Below, piece after piece: positions 28,632 through 37,800 of a stretch of DNA of 64,000 nt; the first letter of the stretch is position 1; each line of letters begins with the position of its first letter. Location: contig NZ_CP129992.1 of the NCBI RefSeq assembly GCF_030505615.1, positions 434,001 to 498,000 of the forward strand, in the 5' to 3' direction. The notes beneath the pieces were generated by a model, which was not told the DNA's origin, searched no databases, and worked only from the letters and a program-made list of their open reading frames with translations. A program made the position numbers and the translations under genes. This DNA comes from Salinibaculum rarum. GTDB taxonomy: Archaea > Halobacteriota > Halobacteria > Halobacteriales > Haloarculaceae.

Positions 28632-29003
28632 ATGGCTTGTCAAGAACTCGAAGCGCTACGACTCGGACTGATGAACGTGCTCGGAACCGAAGACGAAAGC
28701 ATCCGTTCCCACGCCGAAGCGGAACTCGGCGACGACCTCTCGGGGCCCATCGAGGCACTCACAGAGGCGACGACGCTCACGGCGCTCCAGCGCCACCTCG
28801 ATGCGGCGCTTGTCGACCTGGAAGAAGCGATTGCCGCCACAGACCCCGAAACTGACGAGTACGACTATCTGCGCGGTCGCCTCGTCGCCGTCAGAGACGC
28901 AGAGCGGGCGCTCGCCCGCCTCACCCAGCAGGGGGAGAGTCTCCTCGACGGCCTCGGCGAGGCACACCACCTCTTACACGAGGCGTTCCCCGTCGATGAG
29001 TGA
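28632..29003 (+). CDS. DUF3209 family protein
   Basis: 123 residues from ATG at 28632 (MACQELEALRLGLMNVLG). All-helical, acidic, soluble. The N-terminal pattern matches DUF3209, a family found mainly in haloarchaeal and some bacterial cobalamin loci; its function is unknown. The C-terminal part has HHLLHEAF, with two His that could bind metal. It overlaps the start of the next gene by eight bases. Confidence 0.78.
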   Translation: MACQELEALRLGLMNVLGTEDESIRSHAEAELGDDLSGPIEALTEATTLTALQRHLDAALVDLEEAIAATDPETDEYDYLRGRLVAVRDAERALARLTQQGESLLDGLGEAHHLLHEAFPVDE

Positions 29004-30228
29004 GCGTCGGCAGCGGTGGACCGCCTCGCTTAGTCCGCTCGACCCCGCCGGGTCGCGCCACCGCGGCCGCCGCTCTGCAGTCACGCTGACCGATGATGCC
29101 GCAGTCGTCGGCACTGCGACTGGTGACGTGGTCGCGTTCGACCGCACGAGCGGCCGAGAGCAGTGGCGTGCAGCGGGCCCAGACGGGGCCAGCGTCGTCA
29201 GCGCCATTCCCTTCGACGGGGGCGTGGTCGTCGGCGAGCGCGGGCCGGACGGTGCAGTGCGAGCCTACGCTGCTGACGGCACGGAACGCTGGCACGTCGA
29301 GACGGCCGACGACGTTGGCGACCCGCAGAAGGACACTCGATTTTTCCTGCCGTTCGTCGTCGACATCGCCACCGCCGACGGGCGCTGTTACGTCGCTGCC
29401 CGACGGTACGAACGCCGCGGTGACCGACCGGAGGGCGAGCGTCGCCACTTCGAGAGTGTTATTTATGCCTTCGAAGGAGATAGAACGGAGGCATGGCGGT
29501 ACGCGACCGACGCCTCACCGATTTCGCTGGCCGCCGACGGCCAGCAGGTCGCCGTCGCGTACAACCGCTGTCCCGGCGATTTCCAGCATGGACTGGCGGT
29601 ACTCGACGCCGCCGATGGAACCGAGCAGATGCTCTGGGACCCCGGAACCGACGGCCAGCGCCGTGTGGGCGACGTGGCGCTGCTCGACGATGATCTCGTG
29701 GTCTGCTCGCACGGCGACTATCGCGGCTACCGACTCGACAGTGACGGCAGCGTCCGCTGGCGCGTCGACCTCGCGACGCCAGTCGAACGGGGCGAGGATA
29801 CCGTCTACGCCTATCCGAATCACGTCCACGCGACGGCGTCGGGGGTCGTCTTCGTCACCGGGAACACCTACCCGGAAGAGGGACGGGAAACCGACCAGCG
29901 CCACCCCACCGAACACACCGCACTCGGCTATACGCCGACCGGAAAGCGGCGGTGGGCCGTCGACATCGGCGGGTTCGCCAGCGGCCTGGGAACCGCCGGC
30001 GATACCGTCGCCGTTCCGTGTGCACAGAACTTCCGCCGGCGAGAGTCGGACAGCCACGCCTGTCGCGTGTTCGACGTGCGAGCGGGACTGACTGGGACAC
30101 TCGCCACCGACAGCGTGGTCACGGCTGCCGCAGTCGACGGTGAAACAGTCGCGGCAGTCGAAGAACCGGTCGTCTATCACGACGACGGAAAGCAGCGGGG
30201 ACAGTATCGCGTGCACCGCTGGAACTGA
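28996..30228 (+). CDS. PQQ-type beta-propeller repeat protein
   Basis: 410 residues from ATG at 28996. Repeats such as GDVVAFDRTSGREQWRA, VRAYAADGTERWHVE, YRLDSDGSVRWRVDL and LGYTPTGKRRWAVDI are propeller blades of the PQQ/pyrroloquinoline-like type. There is no signal peptide, so unlike most such proteins it is cytoplasmic. It overlaps DUF3209 and ends unit A. Its place in cobalamin synthesis is unknown; a scaffolding or sensing role is possible. A copy of its last codons recurs at 31209-31289. Confidence 0.85.
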   Translation: MSERRQRWTASLSPLDPAGSRHRGRRSAVTLTDDAAVVGTATGDVVAFDRTSGREQWRAAGPDGASVVSAIPFDGGVVVGERGPDGAVRAYAADGTERWHVETADDVGDPQKDTRFFLPFVVDIATADGRCYVAARRYERRGDRPEGERRHFESVIYAFEGDRTEAWRYATDASPISLAADGQQVAVAYNRCPGDFQHGLAVLDAADGTEQMLWDPGTDGQRRVGDVALLDDDLVVCSHGDYRGYRLDSDGSVRWRVDLATPVERGEDTVYAYPNHVHATASGVVFVTGNTYPEEGRETDQRHPTEHTALGYTPTGKRRWAVDIGGFASGLGTAGDTVAVPCAQNFRRRESDSHACRVFDVRAGLTGTLATDSVVTAAAVDGETVAAVEEPVVYHDDGKQRGQYRVHRWN

Positions 30229-30280
30229 ACTGCCGCAGAAATAGCCGGACTAATATCACAGAAGGAAGATATGAGCGGAT

Positions 30281-31201
30281 ATGGACAGGCGTGAGTATCT
30301 GCTCGGCGTGACAAGTGCGACGGGACTACTGGCAGGCTGTAACGAACTATCGGAATTGAATGACGCTGGAGCGGACGACGATGACACCGAGGAAGCAGAC
30401 GACGAGACTCCAGCAGCGGAGTCAGTGCAGGTACAAGCCGTTCGAGAGTTCTTCCGTGCCCTTGATGAGGGAGACATCTCGACGGTAAACGAGTTGACGC
30501 ATCCGGAATCACCATTTGGGGAGCTATCCGCGGATAGCGCCGAACGGTACCGCGACGAAGTCAGTCTGACCGTCGAGAGCGCATCGTTGAGCGAAGTCGA
30601 CGGAGACCGAGCGACAGTCGACGTGACGATGGTTATCGAGGAGGCCACTGACAGCGAGCCACAGCGACAAACCCGCGCTATCAAACTCCGGGAGACCGTC
30701 GACGGCTGGCGTTTCTACGATAGCAACCCGCGCGAAGAAACGACACCGACGGAGACGACCCCGAACGATGAAGGAGCACCGGGTCGCATCCAGGTCACAG
30801 ATGCAGTCGGACGGGACATCCAAAACGGGAAAGTTCGGACAGTTCAATTCAGCCTTGAGGAGTACGGTGGGTCAGGGAATATCGACCTGAGTCAGCTACG
30901 CATCGAGTGGGTAGACAGCTCAGGTGTGTACATGCTGACCTACGGCGAACGGCCGGACGAACAGACGTTTACCGTCGACACCATCCAAGACGATAACGAG
31001 TCGCTATCTGGCACTGCGCCGGTCATCGACGATTCGAGTGACCGGGCACTCATTCAGGTCAGTGTTCCAACATTCCGGGAAGATGGTCTCAAGGCGGGTG
31101 AAGTTGCGAGTGTGGAATTCGTGACCGAGTCAGACCGGGAGACCCATTGGGAACTGCAAGTGCCAGATTCGCTGTCCGGAGTCGAGACGGTCGAACTGTG
31201 A
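30281..31201 (+). CDS. Lipoprotein with archaellin-like C-terminal domain
   Basis: 306 residues. The N-terminus MDRREYLLGVTSATGLLAGC is a twin-arginine-like signal ending in a lipobox (Cys20). An Asp/Glu-rich linker follows, then a domain of about 100 residues resembling NTF2-like lipoproteins (AVREFFRALDEGDISTVNE). The C-terminal half (from about 165) has VTDAVGRDIQNGKVRTVQFS and GNIDLSQLRIEWVDSSG, similar to archaellin (FlaB) beta domains. It is probably anchored outside the cell. Base composition is less GC-rich than the surrounding cobalamin genes, and the gene lies between a propeller gene and a fragment of that gene, so it looks inserted. Confidence 0.72.
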   Translation: MDRREYLLGVTSATGLLAGCNELSELNDAGADDDDTEEADDETPAAESVQVQAVREFFRALDEGDISTVNELTHPESPFGELSADSAERYRDEVSLTVESASLSEVDGDRATVDVTMVIEEATDSEPQRQTRAIKLRETVDGWRFYDSNPREETTPTETTPNDEGAPGRIQVTDAVGRDIQNGKVRTVQFSLEEYGGSGNIDLSQLRIEWVDSSGVYMLTYGERPDEQTFTVDTIQDDNESLSGTAPVIDDSSDRALIQVSVPTFREDGLKAGEVASVEFVTESDRETHWELQVPDSLSGVETVEL

Positions 31202-31208
31202 GACAGCC

Positions 31209-31289
31209 ATGGCAGTCGGAGAGCCGGTGGTCTACCACGACAACGGACAGAAGCAGGTTGCATACCGAGCGTTGACTGCGCCGATGTGA
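31209..31289 (+). pseudogene. Remnant of the 3' end of a PQQ-type propeller gene
   Basis: An in-frame stretch of 26 codons plus TGA reads AVGEPVVYHDNGQKQVAYR. It mirrors the last codons of the propeller gene ending at 30228 (AVEEPVVYHDDGKQRGQYR, then stop). The likeness continues a few codons upstream (ETAMAV against ETVAAV), reaching the stop codon of the lipoprotein gene. There is no gene body, so it is a relic of a duplication or recombination. Confidence 0.72.
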
Positions 31290-31318
31290 ACCGATTGTGT
31301 TTCGCCCTGATTCGGTGG

Positions 31319-31663
31319 CTACTCCGCAGTCGATTCCACGCCCAGACGCGTCGCCTCGGGGCCGAACACGTCTTCGAGAAGCCCCGGCACGTCAGCGGGC
31401 GTCACGTCGGCGTACCACCGCCCTCGCGGGTGGATGGCGACGGCAGTCCCGTCCTCGCTGCAGAGCCCGAGACAGCCAGTCTCGGCGACGTGGACGTTCG
31501 ACCAGAACACGCCCCGCTCGCGAAGCCACTCCTGAACTGCATCGAGGACGGCCTGGCCGTGTGCGTCCGCACAGCAAGCGTACTCGCCGTCCCGGTCGGT
31601 CGTACAGACAAGGACGTGGTCGGTGAATCCATGCTCGAAGATTTCGGCGGTTCGTTCCTCCAT
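31319..31663 (-). CDS. Stand-alone [2Fe-2S] thioredoxin-fold ferredoxin
   Basis: 114 residues. LVCTTDRDGEYACC and ETGCLGLCSEDG give the four-Cys pattern of the thioredoxin-like [2Fe-2S] family, followed by AVAIHPRGRWYADVTPADVP. It is homologous to the C-terminal domain of the CbiX fusion about 3 kb away. Last gene of unit B, with an ATGA overlap with cbtA. It probably donates electrons or stabilises a cluster for cobalt handling; this is inferred from context. Confidence 0.88.
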   Translation of the reverse strand: MEERTAEIFEHGFTDHVLVCTTDRDGEYACCADAHGQAVLDAVQEWLRERGVFWSNVHVAETGCLGLCSEDGTAVAIHPRGRWYADVTPADVPGLLEDVFGPEATRLGVESTAE

Positions 31664-32415
31664 CAGTCACCCGTCACCGACGTGTCGACGCTGGTCTCCA
31701 CCTGGGCCCCAGCGCGTGTGTCCAGTTGGGCGTGTGTCGCCGCCAGCGCCAGCCAGAGCAGCACCTGGCCAAAGACGACGAGGCCGGCAATCCCACTCTG
31801 GAGCGTGGCAGGGAGCGCGCCCTGTGTCGTACTCGTCGGTGCGAGCAGTGCTGGCACGGCGAGCAGTCCAAACGCCGCCAGCGCGCCAGCGACACCGACA
31901 AAACGGCCCCGTGACTCGCTGAGACGGATGTAGGCGTACCCCGAGAGGAGGCAGGTGAGTGCGCCGGCAACCATCATCCCGCCGTACCAGAGGAGTCGTG
32001 TCGTCGTCGCGAGAGACTGCTCTATACCCGGCGACACTGGCGGCAAGACGAGCCAGGGTGCGCCGGAGACGGTGACGAACCCCGCCGCCGCCAGGATGTA
32101 GCTTTTCGTCGCGCCTGACCCCGGAATTGCGGGTTCGAGAAAATAAAAGCCGACGCCGAAGACCACACCGCCGAGAAGCACTCCCCACAGCGCCGCCGAG
32201 GCGACACTCACTCCGTGAGAGATGGCCATCGACGCGATGCTTGCGTGGTGTCCATCGGCATGGTGTCCGCCGCCATGGTGGGCGGCTCCGCCGGTGTGGC
32301 CCAGTCCGTCGGCGTAGACGACCAGCGGGTTTGCAACGAGGACGACGAAGAGTGCGAACACGACGCCGGCGACGAGCCCCGCCTTCACGCCGCGCGTGAG
32401 CGTCGCCGCGAGCAT
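31663..32415 (-). CDS. cbtA: Predicted cobalt transporter subunit CbtA
   Basis: 250 residues, about six membrane helices. The family pattern includes the N-terminal RGVKAGLVAGVVFALFV and a His-rich loop (AAHHGGGHHADGHHA, residues about 45-60) that would bind Co2+, then LEPAIPGSG and WLVLPPVSPGIEQSLATTTR. CbtA with CbtB is a predicted cobalt uptake system repeatedly found with B12 genes. It overlaps cbtB and the [2Fe-2S] gene by ATGA junctions. Confidence 0.92.
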   Translation of the reverse strand: MLAATLTRGVKAGLVAGVVFALFVVLVANPLVVYADGLGHTGGAAHHGGGHHADGHHASIASMAISHGVSVASAALWGVLLGGVVFGVGFYFLEPAIPGSGATKSYILAAAGFVTVSGAPWLVLPPVSPGIEQSLATTTRLLWYGGMMVAGALTCLLSGYAYIRLSESRGRFVGVAGALAAFGLLAVPALLAPTSTTQGALPATLQSGIAGLVVFGQVLLWLALAATHAQLDTRAGAQVETSVDTSVTGD

Positions 32416-32600
32416 CAGTGACAGGTGATGCCTGCCGCGTGCCGGAAGTTGTGCATCGCGTCGTGGACGAGCGGGTCCTGCACGAACAGGAGCGTGAAAC
32501 CGAGTGCAGCCCCGAACAGCAGTCCGGCAGCTATCTGTGTGGGAGTGAGTTGTCCGCGCGCGTACTCGATTCGACCCTGAACCGTCTCTGGTGTCGCCAT
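32415..32600 (-). CDS. cbtB: Predicted cobalt transporter subunit CbtB
   Basis: 61 residues from ATG at 32600 (MATPETVQGRIEYARGQLTP). One membrane helix (AAGLLFGAALGFTLLFV) is followed by the His-rich end VHDAMHNFRHAAGITCH, the CbtB signature for metal binding. It starts unit B after a 60-base gap from chlID, which carries an inverted-repeat element. Confidence 0.93.
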   Translation of the reverse strand: MATPETVQGRIEYARGQLTPTQIAAGLLFGAALGFTLLFVQDPLVHDAMHNFRHAAGITCH

Positions 32601-32612
32601 GATAAATCTAGA

Positions 32613-32636
32613 TTGTGAAAGCACAACTGGGGTTGT
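32613..32636. promoter_or_regulatory. Nested inverted repeats upstream of cbtB
   Basis: TTGTG-AAAG-CACAA (32613-32626) is followed, overlapping its right arm, by ACAAC-TGGG-GTTGT (32623-32636). Both are perfect with four-base spacers and lie 13-36 bases before the cbtB ATG. This is a candidate operator for a cobalt- or cobalamin-responsive repressor of cbtBA. Confidence 0.4.
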
Positions 32637-32660
32637 AAAGCTTGCGAGTGGTCCCGCGAG

Positions 32661-34835
32661 TCAGGGACGTCGGGCAGACCCGACCGTCGCGTCGATACGG
32701 TCTGCGGAGAGTGCAGCCAGTGGGATGCGGTCGGCCTCGGCCGTCTCGACGATGGTGTCGGTGACCCCCGCCCGGGAGTCGTCGCCGGCGTCGACCACGA
32801 CGACACTGGCGTCGGTCGCCGCCAGTTCCGTTGCGGCCGCTCGCGACGCACCCGTTGGGCTCCCCTCAGCGACGTTCGCGCGGCCGTCGGTGACGAGGAC
32901 GACGACGCTCGTCGTGGGGTCGGCGCGGTCGATAACCTCGCGCGCAGTCCGGAGCCCTGCCGGGATGGGCGAGCGGTCGCCGGTCGGCAACTCCTTGAGA
33001 TGTCGGGCCGCAAGCGAGACGCTGTCGGTCGGCGGCAACACCACGTCGGCGTCGTCGCCGGCGGCGGTGACGAAGGCCACCTCGTCGCGCTGCTGGTAAG
33101 CGTCTTTCAGCAGTTCGAGCACTGTGCCCTTGGCCGTCTCCATGGCCGGGCGCATCGAGGCGCTGGCGTCGACGACGAACACCACAAGCGCCCTCGACTT
33201 CCCCGCACGGACGGACTGTCGGAGGTCACGCCTCGCGACGCTGTCTGCTCCACGACGGCTCGCTGCCCGCACCGAAGCCGCTGCGTCGACCTGGCCCGAG
33301 CTGTCGGCCGGTTCCGAACGGACGCGCGGTCCCTCGTTGTCGACGCTCGGTTGCGTTTCCGAGCGAGAACCCGACCCGTCACCGCTCACGGCGCTGTCCG
33401 GGACAGACAGTGGTGGCGCACTCCCTTCCCCGACGTCGGCCCAGGACTGACCGGGGACGAGCGGCGTCCCCTCGGGCGTCTGGTCGGAGTCGCCCTCGTC
33501 ACCGTGTTCGGCGTCGCCGCGCTCCGGACGACCGCGAGCAGCCTCACCGCCGCAGTCGCCCTCGCTGTCGTCAAAATCGTCTGAGTCGGGGTGGTCGCCG
33601 TCACCACTGCTGGCTGCGCCGCCGCCCGGCGGACCATCAATCTCGTCGCCGCCGTCGCTTTCACCAGCAGATTCGTCACCTGAATTGCGGTCCGCTGACT
33701 CGTCTGGTGCCGAATCCGAACCAGTCTCCTCCGACGACGCTCCGCCGTCGTCTCCATCGTCCGTCGACTCCGAATTGTCGTCGTCCTCACCCTCAGCGTC
33801 GTCACTCTCGCTGTCGTCGAAGTGGTCGTCAAGCACGTCCTCGGGGTCGGGCGCGTCCTCGAACGGCCGGGACTGCAGTCGGTGTGGGAGTGCCAGTTCC
33901 GCGGCGCGGCGAACGTCCGCTTCGACGACTGTGGTCCGGCGGTCGAGCGCGGCGAAGGTCCTGGCGGCCCGCGTCGTGGCGATGTCCCCACGGTGGCCGT
34001 CGACGCCCGCGTCGAGACAGAGTTCGGCGATGTCCTCGACGAGCGCCGTCGCGATACTGACTTCGTCGAGATGGTCGCGCGCCCACAAAAGTTGCTCGCG
34101 GTACTGGTCAGTGTTTCCTTCGTGGGTACTCTCTTTTCGCCCGAGCGCTTGCTCGACGATAGCAACACGGTCTTCGATATCTCGACAGCCCGTCACCGTC
34201 GCCTGGAGGGCAAAGCGGTCGCGCAACTGGGGGCGCAGGTCGCCCTCCTCGGGATTCATCGTCCCGACGAGCGTGAACTCGGCGGGGTGAGAGACGCTCA
34301 CGCCGTCGCGTTCGACCCGGTTGACGCCGCTGGCGGCAGCGTCAAGCAACACGTCGACGAGGTGGTCGTCGAGCAGGTTCACCTCGTCGACGTAGAGGAT
34401 GCCGCGATTCGCCCGCGCGAGCAGGCCGGGGTCGAACTCGTAGTCGCCGGCGAGTGCGTCGGCCACGGAGAGACTGCCGACCACCCGCTCGCGGGTCGCG
34501 CCCAGGGGCAGCGTCACCAGCGGGACGGGCCGTTCGGTCGTCGGCGGGTCGCTCCGCTCGCGACAGTCCACACACTGCCGGGACGGGGCATTCGGCGGAC
34601 AGCCGTACGGACAGTCCGCAATCACGCGCTGGGCGGGGAGGAGGTCCACGAGCCCGCGGACCGCCGTCGACTTGGCCGTTCCTTTCTCGCCACGGACCAG
34701 CAGTCCGTCGAGGTCGTCGTTCGCCGCGACGGCCAAAAGCGCCTCTTTGAGCCGCGTCTGCCCGACTATCTCACCAAACGAGAGGTCGCCGGGTCGCGGG
34801 TGCGTAACCTTATTATCCGCCCCGTTTCCAACCAT
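32661..34835 (-). CDS. Fused ChlI/ChlD chelatase subunit (AAA+ plus VWA), CobN partner
   Basis: 724 residues from ATG at 34835 (MVGNGADNKVTHPRPGDLSF). AAA+ domain: Walker A RGEKGTAKST (about 48-57), a Cys set (75, 79, 88, 91 in CPYGCPPNAPSRQCVDC), Walker B GILYVDEVNLL (about 145-155), and sensor segment TLVGTMNPEEGDLRPQLRDRF. A very acidic linker of about 160 residues follows, then a VWA domain with MIDAS DASASM at about 556. It would drive ATP-dependent Co2+ insertion by CobN, which is divergently encoded 34 bases away. Ring-independent magnesium chelation is unlikely here because no bacteriochlorophyll genes are present. Confidence 0.93.
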   Translation of the reverse strand: MVGNGADNKVTHPRPGDLSFGEIVGQTRLKEALLAVAANDDLDGLLVRGEKGTAKSTAVRGLVDLLPAQRVIADCPYGCPPNAPSRQCVDCRERSDPPTTERPVPLVTLPLGATRERVVGSLSVADALAGDYEFDPGLLARANRGILYVDEVNLLDDHLVDVLLDAAASGVNRVERDGVSVSHPAEFTLVGTMNPEEGDLRPQLRDRFALQATVTGCRDIEDRVAIVEQALGRKESTHEGNTDQYREQLLWARDHLDEVSIATALVEDIAELCLDAGVDGHRGDIATTRAARTFAALDRRTTVVEADVRRAAELALPHRLQSRPFEDAPDPEDVLDDHFDDSESDDAEGEDDDNSESTDDGDDGGASSEETGSDSAPDESADRNSGDESAGESDGGDEIDGPPGGGAASSGDGDHPDSDDFDDSEGDCGGEAARGRPERGDAEHGDEGDSDQTPEGTPLVPGQSWADVGEGSAPPLSVPDSAVSGDGSGSRSETQPSVDNEGPRVRSEPADSSGQVDAAASVRAASRRGADSVARRDLRQSVRAGKSRALVVFVVDASASMRPAMETAKGTVLELLKDAYQQRDEVAFVTAAGDDADVVLPPTDSVSLAARHLKELPTGDRSPIPAGLRTAREVIDRADPTTSVVVLVTDGRANVAEGSPTGASRAAATELAATDASVVVVDAGDDSRAGVTDTIVETAEADRIPLAALSADRIDATVGSARRP

Positions 34836-34869
34836 AGTTGCCTTAACACAATAGAGGTTTAACAGCGTT
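34836..34869. promoter_or_regulatory. Overlapping divergent promoters of the chelatase subunit and cobN
   Basis: Only 34 bases separate the two ATGs. CTTAAC (34843-34848) lies 22-27 bases before cobN. GGTTTAAC on the plus strand (about 34853-34860) reads as a TATA element 18-25 bases before the chelatase ATG on the minus strand. Each TATA element therefore lies within the other promoter, so two initiation complexes could hardly bind together. Confidence 0.5.
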
Positions 34870-37800
34870 ATGCCATCAATCGGTCTGTACACCGCGACAG
34901 AGAACGAACTGGGTGCCATCCAGCGCGCCGCCGAGCAGGTCGAAACCGACCTCGTCGTGCGCTCGGAGAGCGACGTAGACGAGTTGGCAGACGTCGACGC
35001 GTTCGTCGACGAACTGACCGACGCCATCGCCGTCGTCGTCTGGCTCCACGGCGCCGAGGAGAGCATGCCGGGCTACGACCAGGCTATCGAGCGACTGGAC
35101 GCTGCCGACGTGCCGGTCATCGTGAAGTCGACCGGCGACGCCTTCGCGTTCGAGGACACGACCGCCTCGGGCCAGGTCAGAGAGCAAGTCTACGAGTATC
35201 TCGAGCGCGGCGGGACGACCAACGTCGCCAACTGTCTACGCTTTCTCGTCGACGAGTACGGCGAGCGCAATCCGAAATATGACGAGCCGGTGGCACTCCC
35301 GACCGAAGGAGTGTACCACCCCGACTATCCGGGGACGAGCTACGAGGACCTGATGTCGACGTTCGACCCGGACGCGCCGACGGTCGCCATCTGGTTCTAC
35401 GAATCCCACTGGACACACGAGAACACCCGTTACGTCGACGCGCAGGTGCGCGCACTCGAACGCGAGGGCGCGAACGTACTTCCTATCTTCTGCAACCCGG
35501 CGACCGACACCGACGAGCAGTGGGACGCAGAGCGAGTCACCGACGCGTGGCTACTGGACGACGACGGCGACCCCGTCGTCGACGCCGTCCTCTCGTCGTT
35601 TATGTTCTCGCTGTCGATGGACGAACGCGGGCGAGCGGCCAGCGACGAGGAAGCGGGGGCCGAGGAAGTCTTCCTCGACAAACTCGGCGTTCCCGTCCTC
35701 CAGACTGTCACGACGATGCGCTCGCGGTCCCGCTACGAAAGCAGCGAGACCGGCGTGATGGGCTTCGAACTGGCGCTCTCGGTGGCACTCCCGGAGTTCG
35801 ACGGCAACATCGTGACCCACCCTATCAGCGGCAAGGAGCGAACCGAGGATGCCGCCGGCATCGGCAGTGCCCCCAAACAGCACTTCCCTATCGATGAGCG
35901 CGTCGACCACGCCGCTCGCCTGGCGGTCAACTGGGCGCGACTCCGGCATATCCCCAACCGGGAGAAAGACATTGCAGTCGTCCTCCACAACTACCCGCCC
36001 AGCGACGACGGCATCGGCACCGCCTTCGGACTCGACAGCCCCGAGAGTAGCGTCAACCTGCTCGACGAACTGGCCGATAGGGGGTACGACCTCGGCGGCG
36101 AGCGTCCCGAGAGCGGGCAGGGACTCATCGAGGAGTTGACCGCCCAGTTGACACTCGATGACCGGTGGGTCGCACCCGAAGACGTGCGCGAGTTGAGCGT
36201 CGACGTGGTCTCGACCGACCAGTACCGCGAGTGGTTCGACGCGACCGACGAGCGATTCCAGGCGAACATCGTCGAGGAGTGGGGTGAGGTCCCAGACCGG
36301 CCCTTCGCCATTCCCGGCGTCGAGTTCGGTAACGTCCTCGTCACCGTCCAGCCGCCCCGCGGATTCGGGATGGACCCCTCGAAGGTGTACCACGACTCGG
36401 ACCTCCAGCCCCCACACGACTACGTGGCCTTCTACGGCTGGCTCAGAAACGAGTTCGACGCCGACGCCGTGGTCCACCTGGGCACTCACGGCAGTCTGGA
36501 GTGGCTCCCCGGCAAGACCGTCGGGCTGAACGGCGAGAGCGCGCCCGACCAGCTCGTCGACGACCTACCCAACGTCTACCCCTACATCATCAACAACCCC
36601 GGCGAGGGGACGCAAGCGAAACGGCGCTCCTACGCCGCCGTCGTCGACTATCTGACGCCGGTGATGGCCGAGGCCGGCACCTACGACGAACTCGCGGAGT
36701 TAGAGGAACTCGCCGACCAGTACCGCGAGGCGGGCATGGAAGACGCCCGCACCGACGACGGCGACCACCTCGAAGCGCTCCTCCGCGAGAAAGTCGAGGA
36801 ACTGGACCTCACGGTCGAACTCGGTATCGAGGGCGCTATCGACAAATCGGTCGACGTGGACGAACTCGTCGAGCGCGTCCACGAGTATCTGACCGACGTG
36901 AAGACGACCCAGATTCGGCTGGGACTGCACACGATGGGTGAACCGCCAGCAGACGAGCGCCTAATCGAGTATCTCGTCGCACTCACGCGCCTGGACAATC
37001 CCGGGGGGCCGAGCCTCCGGGAGAGCGTCGCCGGCGTCCTCGGCGTCGACTACCAGCGGATGCTCGACAAACCAGGAACCTACGACGAGCAGTTGGGCAT
37101 GACCCTCTCCGAGGCCGCAGACGAAGTGTACGAGACGAGTCTGGACCTCGTGGAGACGCTCGCAGCCCACGAGTTCGACGTGCCCGAGTCCGAGCGTGCG
37201 GCCGGTCCCGACGACGAGACGACGGTGAATCTCATGGTGGTCGACATCGACCCGCTCGGTGACAGCCGAGCACAGAGCGGCGCCCACGACCAGCTCCGCG
37301 AGGCGCTGGCGTTCATCTGCGAGAAAGCGGCTCCACGCGTACAGGAAGCCACGGCGGAGATTCCGCGGACGGTCGACGCGCTCGCCGGCGAGTACGTCCC
37401 GCCCGGCGGCAGCGGCGCACCGACCCGCGGCGGCGTGGACCTGCTCCCGACGGGGCGGAACTTCTACACGCTCGACCCCCGGAAAGTCCCGGCCAAAAGC
37501 GCCTGGGAAGTCGGCAAGGAGGTAGCCGACGGCGTGGCCGAGCGACACCGCGACGCCGAGGGCGAGTACCCCGAAGAAATCGGCGTCGTCGCGTGGGGGA
37601 CCCCGACGGTCCGCACCCGCGGCGAGACCATCGCGCAGGTGCTGGCGCTGATGGGCGTCGAGCCGGAATGGACCGACGCCGGGCGGATTGACGACGTGAC
37701 GCCGATTCCGCTCGACGACCTCGGCCGGCCGCGAATCGACGTGACGACCCGCGTCTCGGGACTGTTTCGGGACGCGTTCCCACAAGCCGCCAGCGTCGTC

